From positions 3,701,001 through 3,765,000 of the forward strand of contig NZ_CP089979.1 in NCBI RefSeq assembly GCF_021389935.1: 64,000 nt of DNA. The letters run 5' to 3'. Source of the stretch: Fulvivirga ligni. GTDB taxonomy: Bacteria > Bacteroidota > Bacteroidia > Cytophagales > Cyclobacteriaceae. Below, piece after piece: positions 43,712 through 52,607 of the stretch. Positions within the stretch are counted from its first letter, which is position 1. Each line of letters starts with the position of its first letter. The notes below the pieces were generated by a model. That model was not told the DNA's origin and made no database searches. It was given only the letters and a program-made list of their open reading frames with translations. A program made the translations under genes and the position numbers.

Positions 43712-44428
43712 TTATTTTGTGACTCGCTTTATTACTTCGGCGGCCATAGTCATACCAAACATGGCAGGCATGTAGCTGATGGTACCATAAAACGACTTTT
43801 TATAATTAGAACCATCAGTGAGTTTCAATGATTCTTTAATCTGAATTTCCTCAGAGTAAACGCACAATACACGCTTAACCACACCCTTGCTTTTAAGCAG
43901 TTTTCTGAGTTGCTGAGCAAACTTGCATTCACGGGTCTGGCTAATATCAGCTACTTTTATTTTTGACGGATCTAACTTGCCACCAGCACCCATAGAAGAG
44001 ATAAATTTGCATTTCATTCGTCTCAGTGTCAGTATCATAGACATTTTGGGGACAAAGCTGTCAATACAATCCAGAGCAAAGTCAAACTCATTTTCACGCA
44101 GGAAACTGTTCATTACCTCTGGTTCCATAAAGGCATCAACTACCTGAATTTTTAAATCTGGGTTGATGTCTAGAAATCGATCTTTAAGCACATGAGCCTT
44201 TTGCTTTCCTACAGTGGAATCTAGCGCCTGTAGCTGCCTGTTTTTGTTAGTAGGATCTACTTCGTCACCATCGATGATGGTTATTTTACCTAATCCGGCT
44301 CTTACCAGGGTTTCAGCAGCGTAGCTACCTACACCACCAAGTCCTACAACCAGAATGTTAGCATTTTTGAGCTTGTTTAAAGCTTCTTCTCCAATTAATA
44401 ATTCAGTGCGTTCTAACCAGTGACTCAT
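43712..44428 (-). CDS. tcdA: tRNA threonylcarbamoyladenosine dehydratase
   Basis: The 238-residue protein is a ThiF/E1-like adenylating enzyme of the TcdA (CsdL) subtype. The nucleotide-binding GLGGVGSYAAE motif is at about residues 33-43, with DGDEVDPTNKNRQ just after and SMGAGGKLDPSKI near 145. It cyclises t6A37 to ct6A in ANN-decoding tRNAs using ATP. It lies downstream of the TatD gene with a 4-bp overlap and upstream of glnS (124-bp gap with its own promoter). Length is close to that of E. coli TcdA. Confidence 0.92.
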   Translation of the reverse strand: MSHWLERTELLIGEEALNKLKNANILVVGLGGVGSYAAETLVRAGLGKITIIDGDEVDPTNKNRQLQALDSTVGKQKAHVLKDRFLDINPDLKIQVVDAFMEPEVMNSFLRENEFDFALDCIDSFVPKMSMILTLRRMKCKFISSMGAGGKLDPSKIKVADISQTRECKFAQQLRKLLKSKGVVKRVLCVYSEEIQIKESLKLTDGSNYKKSFYGTISYMPAMFGMTMAAEVIKRVTK

Positions 44429-45096
44429 TTGCTGAAAAATTCTTTTGCGTTATTGTTCATTTGCTGGCTTAGAGTAGTCATGTCTATACCAGTAGCTTTT
44501 GATACCCGCGAATATACATCCTTTATGCTAACATCGGGCATGCTATCCGTTTCTAAAAACAGCCTGTCGTGTGGAAGAGAGCTGAAGAGCTCTTTATATC
44601 GATCATCTTTTACAGTGGGCATTATGGAAAGGTAAAACCCATGATCAATGAGCTGCTGAGCCAGTATAGCGTGCCTGCCATAGCCATGAACACACCATTT
44701 GTTAATCTCTGGAAACTCCTTTTTAATATGTATGAGCTGATCATAAGCTCTAACGCAATGAATGATGACTGGTTTGTCTAATTCTGAAGCCAGCGATAAC
44801 TGACTTCTGAGCACATCCATCTGCTTTTCCATTTGAGGCCCTTTGAGATTATCGAGCCCTATTTCTCCCATTGCCAAACAATGATTTTCGTTCAATAGAT
44901 GAGTCAATACTTGCCTTTGCTCATCATTAATAGGCTCATCTGTCCACCAAGGGTGCATTCCTGCCGTGAAATATTCTCGTTCACGATCCTTTCCCGGGTG
45001 TATGGACACAATCTCCATGATTTCATCATCCTGAGTATGTTTCATTCGATGATTATGGAAATCCAGATAGGTCGTGTTAAAGATAGATGCAGCCAT
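44425..45096 (-). CDS. TatD family hydrolase (short)
   Basis: The 223-residue protein starts with the metal motif DFHNHR. It has the family segments AMGEIGLDNLKG (metal-binding E), VIIHCVRAYDQL, WCVHGYGR and FLETDSMP. It is roughly 40 residues shorter than typical TatD, with simplified N-terminal strands. Family members are metal-dependent nucleases or hydrolases; specific substrate unknown. Its stop overlaps the tcdA start by 4 bp and it follows the PrsW-like gene by 36 bp, so these three genes are probably one transcript. Confidence 0.88.
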   Translation of the reverse strand: MAASIFNTTYLDFHNHRMKHTQDDEIMEIVSIHPGKDREREYFTAGMHPWWTDEPINDEQRQVLTHLLNENHCLAMGEIGLDNLKGPQMEKQMDVLRSQLSLASELDKPVIIHCVRAYDQLIHIKKEFPEINKWCVHGYGRHAILAQQLIDHGFYLSIMPTVKDDRYKELFSSLPHDRLFLETDSMPDVSIKDVYSRVSKATGIDMTTLSQQMNNNAKEFFSK

Positions 45097-45132
45097 ATCA
45101 GGTTAACAGAAATGGAAAGGGATTGATATTAT

Positions 45133-46752
45133 TTAGCTGAATTTTAATTCATAATCCTCTCCATTGATAATAATATTACCATATGATAAATAAGATGTAG
45201 TAAACATCTCCTGTTCTGGATTCAGGTGACTTGGAATAAGCTTTAATGCACAGCGTATATGTTCGTCATGAATAAATGAAGCCTGACTATCGAGGATTTT
45301 TATAAAAATGTATTCGCTTTCAAAATCTGAAACCACGTTTAGCTGTTGGTCCAGCTTTACCTTGAACCAATAGGGGTCGTTTTTCTTTTTCTGGTTAATT
45401 AAAGTGTGCCTTTCAATAATAGTTCCCGTGCCATGTGTAAATATTTCGGCCAGGTTATGATTATAGGGAGGGCAGTGCAACACTATTTTCTTATCAATAT
45501 GATTATGTGGTATTATAATATTGTCTCTGAAGATTTGAAGTGGATACTCAGTGAAAAAGCTACTAGTGAATATTGGCCTCCAATAGCCTTTGTGTAGGTC
45601 ATAGCTGCTCACAGTAGTAGAGTAAAATATTATGATTACACTGGCCAGTGTCAGAGATCCCAGAACACCTTCTAAAGCGTTAAGTTTACCAAAAAGAATT
45701 GCGTTAACGACAAAGTTGAATAACAACAATAATGTGATGAAAATTGGAATTCTGAATTTGATGTCATTGTATTTGAATTGCACCTTATAATCAAAATACT
45801 TGGAGTTATTAATGGCATTATTAATCAATACTGCCCAAGCCTGAATCATGAAAGGGAAAAAGAATATGAATAGCCAAATGTGATTGTTAAACAATATAAA
45901 GTCGTAGAGACCGTGAATAAAGGCGCCAATCATTAGAAACAAAAAGATGAGGAATGCATCTTTCTTTTGGTGTTTATACTTATACAAAATCAAACCATAC
46001 ACCACAAAGGTGGTATCAGCCATGTGACCAACCACTGAGAGTAGGCCACGGCCAATAGAGAGATAATTTCCTAATTCTCTTAAGTACAATAGATTTTCTA
46101 TAAAGGCGAAACCTAAAGCTGACAGACAGCCATAGTATATGAAATCTATAGGTTCATCAATCTCTTCACTAAACCAAAAGATTATCAAAACTGGAACTAG
46201 TTTTATAAGTTCCTCCACCAGACCAATACCTATGGTAGAGTATACAAATAGGTTATAAAACTCATTTTCAGACCATTGTATATTCAGTTGAGAATTAACC
46301 AGGTCAGATAGAGGAAAAGTAAAGAATGTAAATAGCATACCCAGGCCTAGTCCTGAGAGTGTAAATGAAAGCTTTTCTCTGTTAAAGAAGTCCAGCGACT
46401 TTACGTAATAAAACCAAATTAGCAGAATAGCCAGACCATATAGCAAGCCTACTACATTCATTTCAGTAAATATGCTAAGTACAATGAAGAGATACTTTTC
46501 AAAGCCTGTAGAGGATAGCTTGCTTTTTACAGTTTCGGAATGAAATTGGAGAAAAGGTATATCTATACCTTTTTCAGGCAAAATAAAGTATAGGGCTGAA
46601 CCGACAAATATTAGACTGAGTATGCCTAGAAAAGCTTTGTATGATCCCTGTTTAAAGAAAAGCTGCTTGTTCCTGCTTTTTCTATATTTAATTATTGTAA
46701 TGCAGGTAATAATGATTAATATCCAAAAAAGAACAACTCCGTAAAGCAGCAT
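45133..46752 (-). CDS. PrsW family intramembrane metalloprotease-like protein
   Basis: The 539-residue protein has about ten membrane helices in its first 400 residues. It shows the three PrsW (CPBP-like) metal motifs: EELIKL near 186, FIENLLYL near 218, and a GAFIHGLYDF segment near 280. PrsW cleaves anti-sigma factors in Bacillus, and this genome has ECF/FecR systems, but a specific target is not evident. The C-terminal ~150 residues are a soluble beta-rich extension absent from short PrsW proteins. It starts the prsW-tatD-tcdA run. Confidence 0.85.
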   Translation of the reverse strand: MLLYGVVLFWILIIITCITIIKYRKSRNKQLFFKQGSYKAFLGILSLIFVGSALYFILPEKGIDIPFLQFHSETVKSKLSSTGFEKYLFIVLSIFTEMNVVGLLYGLAILLIWFYYVKSLDFFNREKLSFTLSGLGLGMLFTFFTFPLSDLVNSQLNIQWSENEFYNLFVYSTIGIGLVEELIKLVPVLIIFWFSEEIDEPIDFIYYGCLSALGFAFIENLLYLRELGNYLSIGRGLLSVVGHMADTTFVVYGLILYKYKHQKKDAFLIFLFLMIGAFIHGLYDFILFNNHIWLFIFFFPFMIQAWAVLINNAINNSKYFDYKVQFKYNDIKFRIPIFITLLLLFNFVVNAILFGKLNALEGVLGSLTLASVIIIFYSTTVSSYDLHKGYWRPIFTSSFFTEYPLQIFRDNIIIPHNHIDKKIVLHCPPYNHNLAEIFTHGTGTIIERHTLINQKKKNDPYWFKVKLDQQLNVVSDFESEYIFIKILDSQASFIHDEHIRCALKLIPSHLNPEQEMFTTSYLSYGNIIINGEDYELKFS

Positions 46753-46805
46753 GAGATTATAAAAGTAAGTTAAACCGTTAAATCTAAATCACTTAAGTGG
46801 AAATC

Positions 46806-46842
46806 AAAAACAAAGCTCAGGACAATGGTTCCTGAGCTTGTT
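46806..46842 (-). terminator. Intrinsic terminator after the SerB-SerA fusion gene
   Basis: The perfect 10-bp stem AAGCTCAGGA (46813-46822) / TCCTGAGCTT (46830-46839) is followed on the minus strand by a T-rich run. A second small hairpin AGCTGCA/TGCAGCT lies at 46866-46880. Confidence 0.75.
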
Positions 46843-46890
46843 CAATGGTTTTGTATACTTTTATAGCTGCAATGCAGCTTACAATAGCTA

Positions 46891-48786
46891 TTAATAGAGC
46901 ACTCTGAATTTGATGGTATGTTCTATATCTTTCAGTGCTTCAATTACATGCGGATCGTAGGCTTTATCAATGTCAGTGATTACATAACCCACTGTTTCAT
47001 TGGTCTTTAAGTATTGACCTACGATGTTAATATCATGATCTGCCAATACCTTATTGATCTTAGCCAAAATACCAGGCATATTCAAGTGAATATGGATAAG
47101 CCTGTGAGCATTTTCCAGCGATGGTAGTTGAAGGTTAGGGAAGTTAACACTGTTAGAAGTACTACCAGAGTTAATGTATTCCATAATCTTATTAGGCACA
47201 AACTGAGCAATGTTTTCTTGTGCTTCAATAGTGCTACCACCAATATGTGGACTTAAAATCACGTTTCTAAGGCCTCTCAGTTCAGATACAAACTCTTCGT
47301 CATTGCTCTTAGGTTCCTCAGGGAATACGTCAACGGCTGCGCCAGCAACCTTGCCACTTTCTATGTTCTTTTTAAGAGCAGTGATATCTACCACATGTCC
47401 ACGGCTTAGATTTAGGAAGATGACATCGTCTTTCATCCATCCAAATTCCTGCTCACCGATCATGTCTTTATTCTCTGGTCGGCCGTCTACATGAAGGGTT
47501 ACGATATCAGACTCATTAAGCAGCTCTTCTAAAGACTCAGCTTTACGAACATTACCTAAAGCTAGCTTTTCAGTAACATCGTAATAACTCACTATAAGTC
47601 CCAGAGATTCAGCGATTACTGAAAGCTGAGCACCAATATTTCCGTATCCTACAATACCCAATTTCTTACCTCTGATCTCGAAGCTACCTTTAGCTGATTT
47701 ATCCCATTGGCCCTGATGCATTTTGCTTGATCTATCAGCAAGCTGACGCATAAGCACGATGATTTCAGCAATAGCCAGCTCCACTACAGATCTGGTGTTA
47801 CTAAATGGTGCGTTGAATACAGCCACTCCTTTTTTAAGACATGCTTCCAGGTCTATTTGATTAGTACCAATACAGAAAGCACCCACAGCAATAAGTCTGT
47901 TAGCATTTTCAAGAACCTTGGCAGTAATATGAGTTTTGGACCTAATACCTATAATAGATACATTCTTAATCTTTTCGCAAAGTTCGTCTTCATCCAGGCC
48001 TGCTGGATAAACTTCTACGTTATAGCCTTCTTCCTTCATCAGCTCTATGGCTTTAGGGTGAATATTTTCTAAAAGAAGGACGTTAATTCTGTTCTTAGGG
48101 TAGGAGATCGCGGTATTCAAATTATTCAAATATAAAAATTCGTCTAAACTAGGTGTAATATGGTCAGCATTGGCTAGCACATTAGCACGTTCTACATTTT
48201 CAGTAAACGCATAAAACTTATTGGCTAAGCCAGAGGCTTTAATTTCATAGTCAGTGTAGCCATCACCAATAACATAAACATCGCCTTGCAGATTAAGTTG
48301 CTTCAGCTGCTCTACTTTTCCATTATTGCTGGAAAGTGCGTTGTTCTTGTCATAGCCGATGATCTCACCTTTTTCATCAAACTCAAACTCATTAGCAAAT
48401 ACATTTTCTGCTTTTATGCCATAATCAGTAACTATAGGCACTATGAAATCACGAAAGCCATTGCTAATAATAAAGATGTTATCTGAGTGAGAGGTTAAAA
48501 ACTCCTTGTTTCTTTTAAAACTCTTCGATACTTTCTTTTTAAGCGCATCTACAAGCGGCGAAAGGTGTTTTTTGTTGGCTCCCAATATCTGAACTCTCTT
48601 TTCCAGAGATTCTCTCAAAGTGAGCTTACCACTCATGCCTTCATCTGTAATGTCTTTGATCTTCTGTACTCGTTGGTCTCTTTCCGGGTTGCCTTCCAGC
48701 GCAATATCTGCCAGTACATCCAGAGCTTCTACCTGAGTGAAAGTGCTATCAAAATCTATTACAAAATACTTGTTTCCGTTCTGCAT
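46891..48786 (-). CDS. serA: Phosphoserine phosphatase - phosphoglycerate dehydrogenase fusion
   Basis: The 631-residue protein joins two serine-biosynthesis activities. Residues 1-~215 are a HAD phosphatase of the SerB type with DFDST (D11, D13), ISNGFRDF and IGDGYTDYE motifs. Residues ~230-545 are a D-3-phosphoglycerate dehydrogenase with the NAD motif VGYGNIGAQ, substrate-binding GAFCIGTNQ and catalytic SPHIGGST. Residues ~558-631 are an ACT domain, the usual site of serine feedback. The first and last steps of the phosphorylated serine pathway are thus in one chain; the middle enzyme SerC is not in this window. The gene is monocistronic and has a palindrome upstream. Confidence 0.93.
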   Translation of the reverse strand: MQNGNKYFVIDFDSTFTQVEALDVLADIALEGNPERDQRVQKIKDITDEGMSGKLTLRESLEKRVQILGANKKHLSPLVDALKKKVSKSFKRNKEFLTSHSDNIFIISNGFRDFIVPIVTDYGIKAENVFANEFEFDEKGEIIGYDKNNALSSNNGKVEQLKQLNLQGDVYVIGDGYTDYEIKASGLANKFYAFTENVERANVLANADHITPSLDEFLYLNNLNTAISYPKNRINVLLLENIHPKAIELMKEEGYNVEVYPAGLDEDELCEKIKNVSIIGIRSKTHITAKVLENANRLIAVGAFCIGTNQIDLEACLKKGVAVFNAPFSNTRSVVELAIAEIIVLMRQLADRSSKMHQGQWDKSAKGSFEIRGKKLGIVGYGNIGAQLSVIAESLGLIVSYYDVTEKLALGNVRKAESLEELLNESDIVTLHVDGRPENKDMIGEQEFGWMKDDVIFLNLSRGHVVDITALKKNIESGKVAGAAVDVFPEEPKSNDEEFVSELRGLRNVILSPHIGGSTIEAQENIAQFVPNKIMEYINSGSTSNSVNFPNLQLPSLENAHRLIHIHLNMPGILAKINKVLADHDINIVGQYLKTNETVGYVITDIDKAYDPHVIEALKDIEHTIKFRVLY

Positions 48787-48828
48787 GAGTTGCTATATAA
48801 ATTCAGAACTAAATAACGGGATATACTT

Positions 48829-48843
48829 ACACTTTGAAAGTGT
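48829..48843. promoter_or_regulatory. 15-bp palindrome upstream of the SerB-SerA gene
   Basis: ACACTTTGAAAGTGT is a perfect odd palindrome 43-57 bp upstream of the ATG at 48786. It may be an operator in the serA promoter. A T-run follows on the + strand, so a terminator reading for that strand is also possible, although no + strand gene lies before it. Confidence 0.4.
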
Positions 48844-48938
48844 TTTTATAAAAAATATTAATGTTTAAATCTCAATCGATTGAAATTGCTTTTTTGCTAA
48901 TAATATTTCCCGGCGCAGTTATTTATTCTGACTGAACT

Positions 48939-49877
48939 TTACTTTTCCAAGGTTTTCAGAACTTCTTTAAAAGGGATGATATAGATATTGTCAAATCCGT
49001 TTTCTATGCTGTTGAGTTGATCCAAAGCTGTGTTTAGGTCAGGATTTTTCTGGGAAAATGATCGCCGGTTACTGGTGAAATATAGAAAGCCATCAGGGGA
49101 GACCCAGGGGCAGTAATCAAGATATGACGAGTTGATGCCTTCGGGCAGGTGAATGGCTTTTTCCCATTTTTCATTATCACCTTTAAAGCTGATATAAAGA
49201 TCACCTCCTCCAAGATCATCACTTCTGCCATAGCCAGTGAAAATCATAAATTGCTCATCTGGAGATACAAAAGCATTGAATTCATACCCAGCAGAGTTAA
49301 TACTTTCGCTCAGGCTATAAGGTTTAGTGTACTGACCATCAGTCCATTGACTACAATAAATGTCTTCTTTTCCTTTGCCTGAAGAGTCATATTGTGCCGT
49401 AAAATAGAGGTTTTCATTTTTGGTAACTGAAGGATAAAACTCGTCTTTATCAGTGTTGATTACGTCGCCTAAGTGCTTAGGATTTTGCCATTTTCCATCT
49501 TGTTTTTCAATAACCCAAATGTCAAAATCCTTCTTTACTTGATCACCGGAAATGGGTCTTTTGCTGGCAAAGAATAGTTGCTTGCCATCAGGTGAAAAGA
49601 ATGGCTCAAGGTCTGGAAATTGACCGGAAAAAGGGGCTACCTCAGGTTTGCTCCATTCACCTTTACTTTTAGTCATCCGTAGGATAACGCTAAACTCATT
49701 TTTGTAGCTCTGGAGGGTGAAAAACATCTCATTGCCATCAGGAGAAATGGCCATGTCTCTATTCGGGTAAGCGTTAGAAACAATTTCTGGCAAAAAAAGC
49801 TGTGGTGAAATTTTGCTTTGGCTCAGAATAGGAGAAGAAATAAATATGGCCAGAAATAGTATCAGCGCAATTTTCAT
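48939..49877 (-). CDS. Exported PD40/TolB-like beta-propeller protein
   Basis: The 312-residue protein has a signal peptide (1-19, ending ILSQ). Five or so WD40-like PD40 repeats follow, each with an SPDGxxxxFTS-type motif (AISPDGNEMFFTL, FFSPDGKQLFFAS, FVSPDEQFMIFTG, WVSPDGFLYFTSN). It forms a propeller in the periplasm or on the surface. Such proteins in Bacteroidota are often scaffold or peptidoglycan-associated partners; no enzyme motif is seen. It lies between the galactan locus and serA with its own short upstream gap (64 bp). Confidence 0.85.
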   Translation of the reverse strand: MKIALILFLAIFISSPILSQSKISPQLFLPEIVSNAYPNRDMAISPDGNEMFFTLQSYKNEFSVILRMTKSKGEWSKPEVAPFSGQFPDLEPFFSPDGKQLFFASKRPISGDQVKKDFDIWVIEKQDGKWQNPKHLGDVINTDKDEFYPSVTKNENLYFTAQYDSSGKGKEDIYCSQWTDGQYTKPYSLSESINSAGYEFNAFVSPDEQFMIFTGYGRSDDLGGGDLYISFKGDNEKWEKAIHLPEGINSSYLDYCPWVSPDGFLYFTSNRRSFSQKNPDLNTALDQLNSIENGFDNIYIIPFKEVLKTLEK

Positions 49878-49941
49878 GTGATGGTATTTCTGGCCAATAT
49901 AGTTAAGATTATTACTTAAAACATCCCGTAAATGGGTTTAA

Positions 49942-52512
49942 TTATCTCTGAAGTAAAACCGTAGCTATTTCAATGGTTTTTATCTCTTTGCTATCATCTT
50001 CAATAGTACGAATTTCGAGCTTTTCTACATCAGTGAGTTTTAATTCGGCTTGTCCGGATGCTGTAAACCAAAGCGGATGAAAGCCTGGGTACGGGCGAGG
50101 CAACAATAGATATTTAGACGCTTTAAAGGCCTCGAAGTTCACTGAATGCGATTCCAATTTATCATTGAGTACTGTCGAAGCACTGAATGCATATCCATCT
50201 TTAGTGATCAACGTGATTTGGATGGGGAGCTTTTTTCCATCTGATGTTCGTCCTTTTATGGTTATTGATGAAAAGCTGTCTTTATCCGTCTGGTTCTTGA
50301 TTTCATTCCTTATGAATGTTTGAAAGCCTAAAGTTTCTGATTTATCCGTAGCAGACGAGAGTCTCAAGCTCAGCTCATTAGGTGTTGAAGTAGTCTGTAT
50401 GGATCTCTCATTAGCACTCCATAAATTAGGGTAAACCGTGATAGGTTTCTCCTGAGCAGCATCAAACAATACCACGGGAGTAGTTGGTGTTGATACCCAG
50501 AGAGAATAACTGTCATTATGGTAATTGTCCCAGGCCCATATATTAATATTATAACCGCCCGGGTAGGTGTAGGACTCTTCTTTATCTTTAATGGCAATTC
50601 TGTATTTGATAACTCCCGGCTTTAAAATATCAGCAGGAACTTCAGCAGAATATTCATAAGGAGAATCCTGCACCATATCAATGGTTTTGTAGACTCCAGA
50701 CAATGTCCTCATAAGAACGCTTACATGAGCATTACTACTCAATCCCACCACAGTGGCCTTTAACTTTAAAGGTTGCTCTGAACTGACCAAATTTGGAGAT
50801 TCATGTTTTAGATACACCGAAGTGAATTTCGACTTTGGTGCAACAAATTCAGATAAACCAAGAACACCCATTTTCTTGTTGAAATTCACCTTCTCAGCTG
50901 CTTTTTGATTGTTATAAATCAGGTATGTTCCAGGTGAAATACTGAATTTACCATCGCGTGCTTGTTCTAAACCAGAATTACCTTCATTCAAGCCTCTTAT
51001 GCTAAACTCATAGCCTAGCTCTGTTAAATGAATTGCCATGGCATTCTTTTGCCATTGAATTCTCGTAACCTCTTTTTCGAGAGAAGCCTTAGCAAAAGGA
51101 TCGTTAATAAAGATGGCGTCAGGCATTACTTCCAGTCGCCAGATACCTTTGTCTATTTTATCTAGAAAGTAAGCGCCTGTTCCTGAGTAATTTATAATAG
51201 GAGAGGAGCCCACCCCGGCAATGTGTTTCAGCTTCTTTTCTGATTTCGGTTGACTTTTGGTATTGTTAGAATAATAGAACTCAGTTTGCGAATTCATCTC
51301 GCTGAGCTCTTGTTTATAGCTTACTTTAAAGTCTCCAAAAACGCTATCTGCCGGGTAGCTTCCATAGCTTTTTGACCGGGGTAGCTGGTGAAATGCTTTA
51401 CCGGCAATCATTAAACTGATCGCCTTTTTGGGAGTATATGCCAGGTTTACATAATGAGTTTGATACTCCGTGTTAGCGTAAGCCGTGCCTAAAGGGTCAT
51501 AAGCAAACTGAGTGGCCCACTGAAAGCCGGCACCTCTGAAACTCTTAGCCATGGCTGGGTACATGTATGAACCCAAAACATCTCCGGCATCAAATTCATA
51601 GACCATCCTGGCTTTATGATGAAACTCTGGAATGGTATCGAACGGGATGGCGTAAACATCAACGTTAGGAAGAAAATTACTTTCCAATGTATGGTTAGCC
51701 ACTAATCCTGTTGGGTACCATTGAAAACTAAAACCATCTACGTTAGCTTTGGCTACGCCATCAGCATGATGAGGAGACTCGCTGATGTTGTAAAATACTG
51801 GCTTTGTCCAGCCGGTACTCCTAACGGCAGCGGCCATTCGGTTTACATATTCAGTAGTTCGGGCTTTTTTACCACTATGCTTTGGCTCATTATTAATTTC
51901 GGTCGCAATAATGTCATGATCTTCCTGAAAAGTAAGACCAGTATATCTGTTTTTATGTTTGAAAAACTGTTTTAGATAGTTTTCCTGGGCCTGAAATGCT
52001 TTTTCATTAATAACCGCCTCTTGTTTATTGTAAATATCTGAAAATGAATGTGTATGCTCATCTGGTTCAGGGTATCCATTGCCCCAAAAAGCAATGGGAG
52101 TTACTATTATCTTTATATGTCGCTCTTTAAGCTTGGCAATAAGATAATCGTACAGCTCCAGGTGCTCGTTGTTTTTAAGGTTTCCCAGTGAGTCAGATAT
52201 TTCGGTGTCCCACACATGTACTCTGAAGGCATCAAAGCCTAAACGTGCCAGGTGATATACATCCTGATCAATAGATGATTTGATGTCTAAGCCCACTTTT
52301 TGATGAGAGCGGTAGCCATAAGCAAATGGCAAAGTGTAATTAACGCCAAAAAAGGCCGCTTCCTTGTTATTACTTGTCCATCGTATAATGCCCTCTTTAT
52401 CTACATACACCGGATTGTTTTTATTCTGAGCATGTAAAGCTACCGAGCTAACCAGCATCAAAATGATTGATACTGATAGCCCTAAGGCCAATTTTATTTT
52501 TAAAAAATTCAT
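49942..52512 (-). CDS. Clan GH-A glycoside hydrolase (possible beta-galactosidase, GH147-like)
   Basis: The 856-residue protein has a signal peptide (1-29). A (beta/alpha)8 domain (about 45-400) has acid/base E209 in NNEP and nucleophile E306 in VYEFDAGD, the two-Glu arrangement of clan GH-A (GH5/GH2-type). Two or more beta-sandwich domains (about 460-856) follow. In a GH53 locus, an exo-acting beta-galactosidase would be expected, and GH147, known from galactan loci, is my best guess; GH5 or GH2 subfamilies remain possible. It follows the GH53 gene across a 95-bp gap containing a terminator-like structure, so its level may be tuned separately. Confidence 0.75.
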   Translation of the reverse strand: MNFLKIKLALGLSVSIILMLVSSVALHAQNKNNPVYVDKEGIIRWTSNNKEAAFFGVNYTLPFAYGYRSHQKVGLDIKSSIDQDVYHLARLGFDAFRVHVWDTEISDSLGNLKNNEHLELYDYLIAKLKERHIKIIVTPIAFWGNGYPEPDEHTHSFSDIYNKQEAVINEKAFQAQENYLKQFFKHKNRYTGLTFQEDHDIIATEINNEPKHSGKKARTTEYVNRMAAAVRSTGWTKPVFYNISESPHHADGVAKANVDGFSFQWYPTGLVANHTLESNFLPNVDVYAIPFDTIPEFHHKARMVYEFDAGDVLGSYMYPAMAKSFRGAGFQWATQFAYDPLGTAYANTEYQTHYVNLAYTPKKAISLMIAGKAFHQLPRSKSYGSYPADSVFGDFKVSYKQELSEMNSQTEFYYSNNTKSQPKSEKKLKHIAGVGSSPIINYSGTGAYFLDKIDKGIWRLEVMPDAIFINDPFAKASLEKEVTRIQWQKNAMAIHLTELGYEFSIRGLNEGNSGLEQARDGKFSISPGTYLIYNNQKAAEKVNFNKKMGVLGLSEFVAPKSKFTSVYLKHESPNLVSSEQPLKLKATVVGLSSNAHVSVLMRTLSGVYKTIDMVQDSPYEYSAEVPADILKPGVIKYRIAIKDKEESYTYPGGYNINIWAWDNYHNDSYSLWVSTPTTPVVLFDAAQEKPITVYPNLWSANERSIQTTSTPNELSLRLSSATDKSETLGFQTFIRNEIKNQTDKDSFSSITIKGRTSDGKKLPIQITLITKDGYAFSASTVLNDKLESHSVNFEAFKASKYLLLPRPYPGFHPLWFTASGQAELKLTDVEKLEIRTIEDDSKEIKTIEIATVLLQR

Positions 52513-52526
52513 GAGTAAAAAGTTAA

Positions 52527-52580
52527 TAAAAAAGGCTGCTCAAAAACCAGTAATCCATCTTACCAGGCTTAAGAACAGCC
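52527..52580 (-). terminator. Terminator-like hairpin between the two glycoside hydrolase genes
   Basis: On the minus strand GGCTGTTC (from 52580) pairs with GAGCAGCC (to 52534). An inner stem CCtGGTAA/TTACtGG forms a branched hairpin, followed by a run of six T. It should cause partial termination after GH53, because no separate promoter for the downstream enzyme is visible. Confidence 0.65.
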
Positions 52581-52607
52581 ATATACTAAACTACTAAAAA
52601 ACAATTT

